DNA from: Clostridia bacterium
Lineage (GTDB): Bacteria; Bacillota; Clostridia; Oscillospirales; CAG-272
DNA length: 39,744 bases
Assembly: GCA_017467085.1 (NCBI GenBank)
Contig: JAFTSW010000071.1
Location: forward strand, 1 to 39,744
Reading direction: 5' to 3'
The position numbers were made by a program, and so were the translations under genes. The notes under the pieces were generated by a model. It ran no database searches. It worked only from the letters and a program-made list of their open reading frames with translations, and was not told where the DNA came from. Shown piece by piece: positions 30,082 to 38,247 of this stretch; within the stretch, counting starts at the first letter, position 1; every line of letters starts with the position of its first letter.

Positions 30082-32538
30082 ATGACAAAATCGACCAAAA
30101 AGAAAACCCAGGCAGCCACCCCCATTTCCCGTGAGGAGCTGCAAAAGAAAATTGAAGCAAAGCTGTCCTCCCGTGGCATCTCCGACCCTAAAACGGCAGA
30201 CAAGCAGCAGCTGTATTTAGCCAGCGTTGCCGCCCTGAAGGACGTTATGAAGGAAAATCGCAGTCGCTTTAAGAAGCGCATCAAGGCAACCTCCTCCAAA
30301 AAGGTATGCTACCTTTGTATGGAATTTCTGGTGGGACGCTTCTTGGAAAACGTGTCCAAAAATTTGGGTGTATACGAGAGCATCTGCGATATTTATAACA
30401 GCTACGGCACGGACTTTGCCACCGTCTATTCCTGCGAGGTAGACCCCGGACTTGGAAACGGCGGTCTTGGTCGCTTGGCGGCTTGCTTCTTGGATTCTCT
30501 CTCTGCCCAGGATTATGCCGCTATAGGCTACTCCCTTTGCTATGAGAACGGCTTGTTCCGTCAGCGCTTGCTTGACGGCGAGCAGGTAGAGCTGCCCGAT
30601 ACCTGGCTTGAGGATGGCGGCCCCTGGCTCTATCCCCGTCCCGAAAAGAGCGTCAGCGTCTATTTCGGCGGTCAGATTGAGGAAAAATGGGAAAACGGAG
30701 AGCTGCGTATCACCAACACCGAGTACGATGAGGTGAGAGCCGTTCCCTATGATTTGATGATTCCCGGCACCGAAACGGATGCCGTGAACCCCCTGCGCCT
30801 CTGGCGCGCCAAGGAGGTGAACGCCCCCATTGACTATTCCTCCCAGGGCAACTACCTCAAGGCGATGGAAAGAGATAAGAGCGTGGCTGAAATCACCCGT
30901 CAGCTCTATCCCCCGGACCAGACGGACGAGGGTAAGCTGCTCCGCCTGACCCAGCAGTATTTCTTAGTGTCTGCCTCCCTGCAGAACATTATCAGCGATT
31001 ATTTTGGCTCCTATGGGACCTTAGACGGCTTTGAAAACCATATCGCCATTCACATCAACGATACCCATCCTGCCCTTTGTATCCCCGAGCTGATGCGTAT
31101 TCTGATGGACGTCTATTCCTATTCCTGGGATAACGCCTGGCGCATCGTCACCAAAACGGTCAGCTACACCAACCATACCGTTCTTCCCGAGGCGCTGGAA
31201 TGCTGGAGAGTGGACCTGTTCCGTGTCCGTCTGCCCCGTATTTTTGCCATCATCAACGAAATCAACCGCCGCTTCTGCGCCGACCTTTGGGAAATGTATC
31301 CCGGTAACTGGGACAGAATTTCCCGTATGGCTATTATTGGCTACGGACAGGTCAGAATGGCAAACCTGTGTGTGGTGGGCTCTCACAATATCAACGGCGT
31401 TTCCGCCCTGCACAGCGATATTCTGAAGAAAACGGTATTCCGTGACTTCTACAATATGACCCCCTGGAAGTTCAGCAACGTCACCAACGGCATCGTGCAT
31501 CGCCGCTGGCTCTGCTCCGCAAACCCGGGCCTGACCTCCCTTTTGGAGGAGTGCATCGGGGACGGCTTCCGCAAGGACGCCTCCGAGCTTGCCGCCTTTG
31601 CCGAGTTTGCCACCGATAAGGCAGTTTTGGAGCGGCTGAACGCCGTTAAGCTCCAGAACAAGGAGCGCTTCGCCGCCTTTGCCAAGACGAAAACGGGCAG
31701 AAGCATTGACCCTGCCTCCATCTTTGACGTGCAGGCAAAGCGTATGCACGAATACAAGCGCCAGCTCTTGAATATCTTGAAGATTTTGGCAATGTACAAC
31801 GAGATTTGTCAGAATCCCAACGCCGATATTCCCAACCAGACCTTCATCTTCGGCGCCAAGGCAGCCCCTGGGTACGCTATGGCGAAGCAGCTGATTAAGC
31901 TTGCCTACTATCTTGGCGTGGAGTTAGAGAACAACCCCTTAACCAAGGACAGACTCAAGCTTGTCTTTATGGAGGACTACAACGTCAGTATGGCAGAGCT
32001 TCTGATGCCCGCCGCCGAAATCTCCGAGCAGATTTCCCTGGCAGGTAAGGAGGCAAGCGGTACGGGCAATATGAAGTTTATGATGAACGGTGCCTTGACT
32101 CTGGGTACCTTGGACGGCGCCAACGTAGAAATGCTGGAGGCAGTAGGCGACCAGAACATTTATATCTTCGGTCTGAACACCTACGAGGTAGAGGAAATGT
32201 GGCGCCACGGCTATGACGCCAAGGAAATCTACCGCAATTCCGATAAGCTTCGCGGCGTTATCGACAGACTCTACGGTAAGCTGGGCGGTCAGAGCTTCTC
32301 CCATATTGCCGACTATCTGATTGCCAACAGCTTTGGCGTTGCCGACCCCTATATGTGCCTTGCGGACTTTGACGCCTATTGCTTCACCCACCACAAGGTA
32401 TTGCAGGATTATGAGAACCGTGCCGCTTGGGCAAAGCGCTCTCTCTATAATATCGCCTTTAGCGGACGCTTTGCGGCAGACCGTGCCATCACCCAGTACG
32501 CAAACGATATCTGGCACGTGAATCCCGTCGGGAGGTAA
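30082..32538 (+). CDS. glgP: Glycogen/alpha-glucan phosphorylase
   Basis: Releases glucose-1-phosphate from alpha-1,4 glucan ends using phosphate and pyridoxal phosphate. 818 residues, family length. 'CYLCMEFLVGRFLENVSKNL', 'DPGLGNGGLGRLAACFLDSL' and 'IAIHINDTHPALCIPELMRI' are classic. The PLP-binding lysine lies in 'KEASGTGNMKFMMNGALTLG'. 'FNVTNGIVHRRWL'-type sequence is present as 'FSNVTNGIVHRRWLCSANP'. The N-terminus has a 20-residue Lys-rich extension ('MTKSTKKKTQAATPISREEL'). The ribosome site is modest (AGGTTCTCATAGCAT before ATG). It directly follows glgA and precedes a GH13 hydrolase. Confidence 0.96.
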   Translation: MTKSTKKKTQAATPISREELQKKIEAKLSSRGISDPKTADKQQLYLASVAALKDVMKENRSRFKKRIKATSSKKVCYLCMEFLVGRFLENVSKNLGVYESICDIYNSYGTDFATVYSCEVDPGLGNGGLGRLAACFLDSLSAQDYAAIGYSLCYENGLFRQRLLDGEQVELPDTWLEDGGPWLYPRPEKSVSVYFGGQIEEKWENGELRITNTEYDEVRAVPYDLMIPGTETDAVNPLRLWRAKEVNAPIDYSSQGNYLKAMERDKSVAEITRQLYPPDQTDEGKLLRLTQQYFLVSASLQNIISDYFGSYGTLDGFENHIAIHINDTHPALCIPELMRILMDVYSYSWDNAWRIVTKTVSYTNHTVLPEALECWRVDLFRVRLPRIFAIINEINRRFCADLWEMYPGNWDRISRMAIIGYGQVRMANLCVVGSHNINGVSALHSDILKKTVFRDFYNMTPWKFSNVTNGIVHRRWLCSANPGLTSLLEECIGDGFRKDASELAAFAEFATDKAVLERLNAVKLQNKERFAAFAKTKTGRSIDPASIFDVQAKRMHEYKRQLLNILKILAMYNEICQNPNADIPNQTFIFGAKAAPGYAMAKQLIKLAYYLGVELENNPLTKDRLKLVFMEDYNVSMAELLMPAAEISEQISLAGKEASGTGNMKFMMNGALTLGTLDGANVEMLEAVGDQNIYIFGLNTYEVEEMWRHGYDAKEIYRNSDKLRGVIDRLYGKLGGQSFSHIADYLIANSFGVADPYMCLADFDAYCFTHHKVLQDYENRAAWAKRSLYNIAFSGRFAADRAITQYANDIWHVNPVGR

Positions 32539-32543
32539 TCCTT

Positions 32544-34457
32544 TTGTCCTATCGCATTGATACCGCCTCGCTTTCCTCGTTTACGGGGAAAGCGAGCGCT
32601 TTTGAAAACGGCAAGGACGCCTACGGGCGTCACGCCTTCGATTTGCATAGCACCCTTCAATACCGCTTTTACCTGCCCCGTCTTTTAGGGGCAAGGGGAG
32701 GCGTTCTTTCGCTTTATAGCGATAAAACGGGGGCGTGCGTGGCAGAATATCCTCTCCGCTACCTGGAAAGCCAACGGGATGAGGACGTTTTTCTTTGCGC
32801 GCTTTCTCCTTTGCCCCGAGAGGCAGGGCTCTATTTTTGTCAGCTTGCCTTTGCCTCGCCCTACGGGGACATTGAGGCGGTAGGGGGCAATCACTTCCGC
32901 TTTGCCCCTAAAAGCGGCGCCTCCGTCTTTCAGCTGACCCTGTGCGACTTTGCCTACGAGGAGCCTGCCTGGCTCAAGGGCGGCGTGATATACCATATCT
33001 TCGTGGACCGCTTCTTCCGTGGCGGCAATGCCCCCTTGCGGCAGGATGCCATTCTCAACGAGGATTGGGATAACGGCATTCCCCAGTTTCCCGACTACCC
33101 GGGCGCCCCTCTTGCCAACAATATGTTCTTTGGCGGCGATTTGGAGGGCATCACCAAAAAGCTCCCCTATATTGCCTCTCTTGGCGTCTGTTGCATCTAT
33201 CTTTCTCCCATCTTCCGCGCCTACTCCAACCATAAGTATGACACGGGCGACTATATGGAGATAGACGAGATGTTTGGGGGCAAAAAGGCCTTTGTCGCCC
33301 TTTTGAAGGCGGCAAAAAAGCTTGGCATTCGCATCGTCCTTGACGGCGTCTTTAATCATACAGGCGCCGATAGCCTCTATTTTAACCGCTACGGCACCTA
33401 CAAGACCCTCGGTGCCTACCAAAGCACCGAGTCCCCCTACTATTCCTGGTACAAGTTCAGGCAGTTCCCAAATGACTATGAATGCTGGTGGAATATCGAA
33501 ATCCTTCCCCGACTGCATACCGAAAACGAGACGTGCCGCGAGTACTTTTTAGGGGACGAGGGCGTGATTGCCACCTACGCCGCTATGGGCATTGGCGGTA
33601 TGCGGCTTGACGTGGCGGACGAGCTTTCCTCCTCCTTCATCCAGGGCATCAAGCGTCGCTTGACCGAGAAGGTGCCCGACGCCGTCCTTTACGGCGAGGT
33701 ATGGGAGGACGCCTCCAATAAAATTGCCTACGAGCGCCGCACCTCCTATTACCAGGGGCGTGAGCTTGACGGGGTGATGAACTACCCCCTCCGCACAGGG
33801 CTGATTGCCTATCTGCGGGATAAGGACGAGGGCGCCCTCGCCTATTATTTCAACGAGGTTTTGCCCAATATGCCCAAACGGGCGGCAGACCTGGCAATGA
33901 ACCTGCTTGGTACCCACGATACCTTGCGTATTCTGACCGCCCTTGGCGGTAAATCTCCCGAGGGCTATACCAACGAGGCGCTCTCCCGTCTGCGTATGAC
34001 CCCAAGCGAGCGCGCACGAGGCCTTCGCCGCGTGGCGTCTGCCTATACCGTCCTTGCCACCCTGCCCGGGGTCCCCTGTATCTATTACGGGGACGAGGTG
34101 GGCGTTGAGGGCTATTCCGACCCCTTCAACCGTATGCCCTTTCCCTGGGGCAGAGAGGATAAAACTCTTCTTGCCCATTACAGAGCCTTGGGCGAGCTTC
34201 GCATGCGGGACGCCTATAAGGAGGGTGAGCTGCGCCTGTTGCGCTTAGATAAGGCTTGCCTTGCCTTCCTGCGTGAGGGCAAGGAGGCAGATTATCTGAC
34301 CCTCTATAACAACAAGGAGGAGCCGCTCTTTATTGCGCTTTCTGCCGATATGTCCGTTTTGGTTGGCAGAGAAGCGGAAGGGGGCATCTTGTCCCTGGGC
34401 GAGGAGGAGGCGGCAGTCCTTCGCATTCCCAAGGGCGCCCATCTGCGCCTGTTATAA
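32544..34457 (+). CDS. GH13 alpha-glucan hydrolase, neopullulanase-like
   Basis: A 637-residue cytosolic enzyme. The start is TTG 32544, with GGGAGGTAA 5-6 bases upstream. An N-terminal beta domain (about 30-125) precedes the barrel: 'GGVIYHIFVDRFFRGG', 'FFGGDLEGITKKLPYIASLG', 'YLSPIFRAYSNHKYDTGDYM', 'IVLDGVFNHTGADS', nucleophile Asp356 in 'GGMRLDVADEL', acid/base Glu385 in 'VLYGEVWEDAS', and Asp459 in 'LLGTHDTLRIL'. This arrangement matches neopullulanase/maltogenic amylase/cyclomaltodextrinase enzymes. With GlgP it probably clears the short branches and maltodextrins left from glycogen. It is the last gene of the run. Confidence 0.9.
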   Translation: MSYRIDTASLSSFTGKASAFENGKDAYGRHAFDLHSTLQYRFYLPRLLGARGGVLSLYSDKTGACVAEYPLRYLESQRDEDVFLCALSPLPREAGLYFCQLAFASPYGDIEAVGGNHFRFAPKSGASVFQLTLCDFAYEEPAWLKGGVIYHIFVDRFFRGGNAPLRQDAILNEDWDNGIPQFPDYPGAPLANNMFFGGDLEGITKKLPYIASLGVCCIYLSPIFRAYSNHKYDTGDYMEIDEMFGGKKAFVALLKAAKKLGIRIVLDGVFNHTGADSLYFNRYGTYKTLGAYQSTESPYYSWYKFRQFPNDYECWWNIEILPRLHTENETCREYFLGDEGVIATYAAMGIGGMRLDVADELSSSFIQGIKRRLTEKVPDAVLYGEVWEDASNKIAYERRTSYYQGRELDGVMNYPLRTGLIAYLRDKDEGALAYYFNEVLPNMPKRAADLAMNLLGTHDTLRILTALGGKSPEGYTNEALSRLRMTPSERARGLRRVASAYTVLATLPGVPCIYYGDEVGVEGYSDPFNRMPFPWGREDKTLLAHYRALGELRMRDAYKEGELRLLRLDKACLAFLREGKEADYLTLYNNKEEPLFIALSADMSVLVGREAEGGILSLGEEEAAVLRIPKGAHLRLL

Positions 34458-34462
34458 AAAAA

Positions 34463-34676
34463 GGGGCTGTCTCACTAATTCGTGAGACACTAAAAAGGAG
34501 CCGAAACGGCGACCTGCGATAAAGCAGGTGCGCCGTTTCGGCTACTTTTTTTGCCCCTGTTCGTTTCACTTTTGACGAAAAGCAAAACGAACGCACAAAT
34601 TTTCTTCGAAAATTTCCTCATTTTGCGCCTTTCTTGACGCAAAATGAGACGGGCTGTCTCAAATGAGACAGCCCGT
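34463..34676. mobile_element. MITE-like element with terminal inverted repeats
   Basis: GGGCTGTCTCA at 34464-34474 is repeated inverted at 34664-34674, and the match extends over flanking A/T runs (AAAAA outside one end, TTTTT outside the other). The 214-bp unit between holds no gene but is full of hairpins: GTCTCAC/GTGAGAC next to the left end, a long central hairpin, CATTTTGCG/CGCAAAATG, and an ACGGGCTGTCTCA hairpin at the right end. GGGCTGTCTCA ends are, to my knowledge, common in Firmicutes transposon-derived repeats. No transposase is in the window. A target duplication is not clear. Confidence 0.5.
34499..34551 (+). terminator. Strong intrinsic terminator after the GH13 gene
   Basis: AGCCGAAACGGCG with ACCTGC pairs with GCAGGT and CGCCGTTTCGGCT (one bulged G, 6-base loop), followed by ACTTTTTTT. 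It lies inside the MITE-like element and ends the hup-to-GH13 run. Confidence 0.8.
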
Positions 34677-34682
34677 TTTTGG
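34649..34682 (+). terminator. Hairpin at the right end of the MITE-like element
   Basis: ACGGGCTGTCTCA pairs with TGAGACAGCCCGT (13 bp, minimal loop), followed by TTTT. It is formed by the element's right inverted repeat with an adjacent copy, and probably also blocks transcription between the GH13 gene and convergent manA. Confidence 0.65.
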
Positions 34683-34689
34683 TTTTTAT

Positions 34690-35649
34690 TCAGAGAGAGC
34701 TTAGAAGAATTGTTCCCTCGCCTTCAAGGTGTGTATTCCCCAGGGCGGCAGGCAACAGAATACTGTCGCCCTTTCGGAAGGAAAGCTGCGTGTCCCCCTC
34801 CCGAAGGGTCGCCTTTCCCTCTAAGCAGAGCAAATGGCGCAGATAATTTCGCCTTGGCAGGGTAGTCTCCCCCGAAAGGGAAAGCAGCTCCGCCCGAAAG
34901 TACGGAGTCGCCGCCAAGAGGGTGTCGCCGTCCCTTGGCGTCTTGCCCGAGGCAAAGCGCAGCTCTTCTATCTCCCTGTCGCTATAAGCGCGAAGCGCCA
35001 AGGTTCCCTTTTCCACGTGCAAGGGACGGGGCTTTCCTGCCTCATCCCTTCTGCCGTAGTCGTATAGACGGTAGGTTACGTCGGAATTTTCCTGCACCTC
35101 CGCCAGCAAAACGCCCTTTCCAATGGCGTGGGGGAGCCCTGCGGGGAGAAAATACACCTCTCCCCTTTGAACGGGAATGCGGCGAAGAACGGCGTCAAAG
35201 CCATCGCCCTGTAAGGCAGCCGCCGCCTCCTTTTCGCTTATCCCATCCCGAAGCCCGTAATAAATGGCGGCGTCCTTCTCGGCATCGAGAATATACCAAA
35301 GCTCCGTCTTGCCGCCCTCCTCCCCCAAGCGCTTGGCAAGCGCCCCGTCGGGATGCACCTGAACGGAAAGGGGAAGGGCGGCATCAATCAGCTTCACGAG
35401 AAGGGGAAAGCCGCCGTTTGGTAAGGGCGTATCTCCTATTAGCTCCCGCGAAAATTTTTCAAAAACGGTGTAAAGAGAGGTGCCTGCCAAGGGGCCGTTC
35501 TTAACGGTGACGGCGGCGTCAGGACGGGCGGAAAGCTCCCAGCTTTCGCCGATTTTTTCGCTTCCTGCCTTGCCGTAGTCCTTGTTAAGACGGCGTCCGC
35601 TCCATAGGGGCGTCTTTAATACGGGGGCAAGCAAAAAGGGATATAGCAC
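34690..35649 (-). CDS. manA: Mannose-6-phosphate isomerase, class I
   Basis: Converts mannose-6-phosphate to fructose-6-phosphate. 319 residues, typical for the short Firmicutes type. The start is GTG 35649 with AAGGAGAAG upstream. A cupin fold with 'LWSGRRLNKDYGK', 'IGESWELSARPD', 'FPLLVKLIDAALPLSVQVHP' (Gln and His zinc ligands), 'KTELWYILDAEKDAAIYYGL' (Glu ligand) and 'GEVYFLPAGLPHAIGKGVLL' (His ligand) is visible, then 'AEVQENSDVTYRLYDYGR'. All four zinc-site residues appear present. It is a single gene with its own consensus promoter, near the glycogen genes but not in their run. Confidence 0.93.
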   Translation of the reverse strand: MLYPFLLAPVLKTPLWSGRRLNKDYGKAGSEKIGESWELSARPDAAVTVKNGPLAGTSLYTVFEKFSRELIGDTPLPNGGFPLLVKLIDAALPLSVQVHPDGALAKRLGEEGGKTELWYILDAEKDAAIYYGLRDGISEKEAAAALQGDGFDAVLRRIPVQRGEVYFLPAGLPHAIGKGVLLAEVQENSDVTYRLYDYGRRDEAGKPRPLHVEKGTLALRAYSDREIEELRFASGKTPRDGDTLLAATPYFRAELLSLSGETTLPRRNYLRHLLCLEGKATLREGDTQLSFRKGDSILLPAALGNTHLEGEGTILLSSL

Positions 35650-35681
35650 GGCGCTTCTCCTTCCTTTCTTTTTCTTATCCT

Positions 35682-35710
35682 ATTAAAGCATAGGGCGGCA
35701 TTTTTGTCAA
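35682..35710 (-). promoter_or_regulatory. Promoter of manA
   Basis: On the minus strand a perfect TTGACA, 17 bases, TTTAAT with TG in the extended -10 position. It lies about 35 bases before the GTG start. Confidence 0.75.
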
Positions 35711-35742
35711 GTGGCGTATAAAGCAGAAAAAAGAGGCATAGG

Positions 35743-36276
35743 ATGAAAGAGAAAAAGGGAAGGAGAAGGGTATTGAAGAAAAGAAAAAAAGAGCCCCTCG
35801 GGGTGCAAATAGCGGAAAAAAGCAGGCTGCTTCGGGTAGACGAGCTGTCAACCCTCCTCTTTCATCTTGCCTATCCCGTCTTTACGGGAGAGGGAAGCGA
35901 GAAGCGCAATAAGGAAACCGAGGCGCTCCTTGCCGCTATTGAGGAGGGATGTCGGGCGCTTTCCCTTCGCATCGCCAAGGAATATAAAGAAAATCCGAGA
36001 GAGGATAAGCGCTTTACCCACCGCCCCTACCGTGTGACCCTGTCAGTGGAGGAAAAAAGAGAGGGAGAGCGCCTTTCGCTTTTCTTTACCCTCTCCGTTT
36101 CTCACCGAGGGCGACTGCTCCAAGAAGAAACCCTTGCCCGACATCTCTCCCTGCGGGACGGCAAAGCCCTCTTTCCCCCTCTTGGCGTCCCTCGGCTGAA
36201 AAAGGCTCTTGATTTTTTCACCAAAAAGAGATACAATAGGAGGGTAAAGCAACAAAAGGAAAGGAAAAGAGTATGA
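35743..36276 (+). CDS. Basic protein of unknown function, coupled to the ABC-F gene
   Basis: A 177-residue protein I do not recognise. The N-terminus is very basic (MKEKKGRRRVLKKRKKEP). A middle helical part has 'LLRVDELSTLLFHLAYPVFT' and 'ALLAAIEEGCRALSLRIAKE', then a beta-strand part ('YRVTLSVEEKREGERLSLFF', 'TLSVSHRGRLLQEETLARHL') and a basic tail ('KKRYNRRVKQQKERKRV'). The two charged ends suggest RNA or ribosome contact. Its stop overlaps the start of the ABC-F gene by four bases, so the products are made together. The ribosome site is modest (AGAGGCATAGG). A helper to the ABC-F protein is possible; that is inference from position. Confidence 0.6.
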   Translation: MKEKKGRRRVLKKRKKEPLGVQIAEKSRLLRVDELSTLLFHLAYPVFTGEGSEKRNKETEALLAAIEEGCRALSLRIAKEYKENPREDKRFTHRPYRVTLSVEEKREGERLSLFFTLSVSHRGRLLQEETLARHLSLRDGKALFPPLGVPRLKKALDFFTKKRYNRRVKQQKERKRV

Positions 36277-38198
36277 CCGTTATCAGTCTTTCGGGGCTCT
36301 CCTTCTCCATCGGTGATAAAACCATTCTGGAGAGCGTGGACCTTGCGGTAGAGGAAGGAGAAAAGGTTGGCATCGTCAGTGCCAACGGCGCTGGGAAAAC
36401 CACGCTGTTTCGCCTCTTGACAGGGGAATATACCCCCTCTTCGGGCTCCGTCTTTCTCTCCAAGGAAAGAACGCTTGGCATACTGCGCCAGGATGAGGCA
36501 GTCAGCCTTGAAAATGGCGCTCTTTCTCTTTTTGAATACGCCGTTGCCTCCTTTCCCACCCTGCTGAGAATGGAGGAGGACATAGCCGCCTTGGAGGCTT
36601 CTCTTGCCCAGGCGCAGACGGAGGGGGACGAGGCAGCCCTTATCTCCCTCTCCGGTAGGCTTGCCGCCCTTCACGAGCGCTATAAAAGAGAGGGCGGCTT
36701 GGAATATCGCTCCCGTTGCCGTGGGATGCTATTGCATCTCGGCTTCTCGGAGGCGGACCTCTCCCGTCCCGTCGCCTCCTTGTCTGGCGGCCAGCATACA
36801 AGGCTTGCCCTCTCCCTTCTGCTTGCGGCAGAGCCCGATATTTTGCTGCTCGATGAGCCCACCAACCACTTAGATATGGACGCCCTCTTTTGGCTCGAGG
36901 ACTTCTTGAAGGGCTATTCCAAAACGGTTTTGGTGGTGTCCCACGATAGATATTTTTTAGACAGAGTCACCCAAAAGACCTTGATACTCCAATACGGACG
37001 GGGCAAGCTCTATCACGGCAATTATACCTCTGCCAAGCTGGAAGAGGCAGAGGCGCAGGCGGCGCAGGAGAAGAACTATAAGGAGCAGCAGAAAATCATC
37101 GCCCGTATCGAGGCGAATATCGCCTTTCAGCGCCGTTGCGGACAAGCCCATAACTTCGTTACCATCCGCGCCAAGCAAAAGCAGCTTGACCGAATGGAGA
37201 GGGTAGAGGCAACCCGCGCCCCCGAAAAGCAAATTCATTTTTCCTTTCAGGGAAAAACCTCGTATAGCAACGATGCGCTCACCGTCAAATCCCTTGCCTT
37301 TGGGTACGGTGGCGCGCCGCTTATCTCGAACCTCTCCTTCCTGGTTAAAAAGGATAGCCGCATCGCCCTTCTCGGCGCCAACGGCTGCGGAAAGTCCACC
37401 CTGATGAAGCTCCTGGCGGGCAAGCTCTCGCCCCAAGAGGGAAGCATCGCCTTTGCCGATAGCGTAGAGGTGGGCTACTATGACCAGGAGGTGCGCTCCT
37501 TTGATGAGAAAAAGACCGTCTTTGAGGAGCTGCACGATGCCTTCCCCAAAAAGACCAACGGCGAAATCCGCTCCGCCTTAGCCCAATTTTTGTTCAGCGG
37601 CGAGGATGTGGACAAGCCTATCTCGGTGCTTTCGGGCGGCGAAAAGGCAAGGCTGACGCTTGCCAAGCTGATGCTTTGTCCCTCCAATTTTCTCTTGCTT
37701 GACGAGCCCACCAACCACCTGGATATCGGCTCTCGGGAGGCGTTGGAGGAGGCGCTTCTGGAATATGAGGGAACGGTGCTTGCCGTTTCCCACGACCGCT
37801 ACTTCGTGGATAAGGTAGCAGGAGCGCTGCTGGAGCTTTCCCCCAAGGCAGAGAACGGCTGTGTCCTCTATACCCCCTACGAGGACGAAACGGCATACGG
37901 CTGCTATATGCGCCACCGTGCCGCCCTTGCCGAGGAGAAAAGCGAGGAAAAAGCCCCCCAAAGCGAAGCCAAGGAGGACTATCTGCGCCAGAAGCAGGAC
38001 GCCGCTCGACAGCGCGCCGAGCGCGCCAAGCGGGAGCGCGCGGAAAAGCGCATTCCCGTTTTGGAGGCGGAAATTGAGGCGTATAAAAAGGAGCTGTACG
38101 GCGATGCCGCCAGCGACTACGTCAAGGCGGCGGCTCTGCAAGCCAAAATCGACGAGGCAGAGGAGGAGCTTCTCTCCCTATACGAAATCGTTTTATAA
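36273..38198 (+). CDS. ABC-F family ATPase
   Basis: A 641-residue protein with two ABC ATPase domains and no membrane domain, as in translation factors that bind the ribosomal E site. Domain 1: Walker A 'SANGAGKTT' (about 35-43), signature 'LSGGQHTRL', Walker B 'ILLLDEPTNHLD', 'SHDRYFLD'. The linker (about 240-315) has 'NIAFQRRCGQAHNFVTIRAK'. Domain 2: Walker A 'GANGCGKST', signature 'LSGGEKARL', Walker B 'FLLLDEPTNHLD', 'SHDRYFVD'. A charged coiled-coil tail (about 570-641) resembles the DNA- or ribosome-binding end of Uup/YdiF. The start overlaps the upstream gene by four bases. Housekeeping versus antibiotic-resistance function cannot be decided; the long tail favours a Uup/YdiF-type factor. 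Confidence 0.92.
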   Translation: MTVISLSGLSFSIGDKTILESVDLAVEEGEKVGIVSANGAGKTTLFRLLTGEYTPSSGSVFLSKERTLGILRQDEAVSLENGALSLFEYAVASFPTLLRMEEDIAALEASLAQAQTEGDEAALISLSGRLAALHERYKREGGLEYRSRCRGMLLHLGFSEADLSRPVASLSGGQHTRLALSLLLAAEPDILLLDEPTNHLDMDALFWLEDFLKGYSKTVLVVSHDRYFLDRVTQKTLILQYGRGKLYHGNYTSAKLEEAEAQAAQEKNYKEQQKIIARIEANIAFQRRCGQAHNFVTIRAKQKQLDRMERVEATRAPEKQIHFSFQGKTSYSNDALTVKSLAFGYGGAPLISNLSFLVKKDSRIALLGANGCGKSTLMKLLAGKLSPQEGSIAFADSVEVGYYDQEVRSFDEKKTVFEELHDAFPKKTNGEIRSALAQFLFSGEDVDKPISVLSGGEKARLTLAKLMLCPSNFLLLDEPTNHLDIGSREALEEALLEYEGTVLAVSHDRYFVDKVAGALLELSPKAENGCVLYTPYEDETAYGCYMRHRAALAEEKSEEKAPQSEAKEDYLRQKQDAARQRAERAKRERAEKRIPVLEAEIEAYKKELYGDAASDYVKAAALQAKIDEAEEELLSLYEIVL

Positions 38199-38200
38199 CC

Positions 38201-38247
38201 AAACCAAAAACGCGGCTGCTATATAGCAGCCGCGTTTTTGGTTTTTT
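38201..38247. terminator. Bidirectional terminator, 22-bp stem
   Basis: A near-perfect palindrome with centre GCTATATAGC, extending through GCGGC/GCCGC and A-run/T-run (38201-38244), with T-runs on both strands. It ends the ABC-F gene and the convergent SLH gene. Confidence 0.92.

Noticed and set aside
32685-34178. Two minus-strand frames (277 and 209 codons) inside the GH13 gene
   Set aside because: Antisense shadows of a gene with intact catalytic residues, with no ribosome site or domain.
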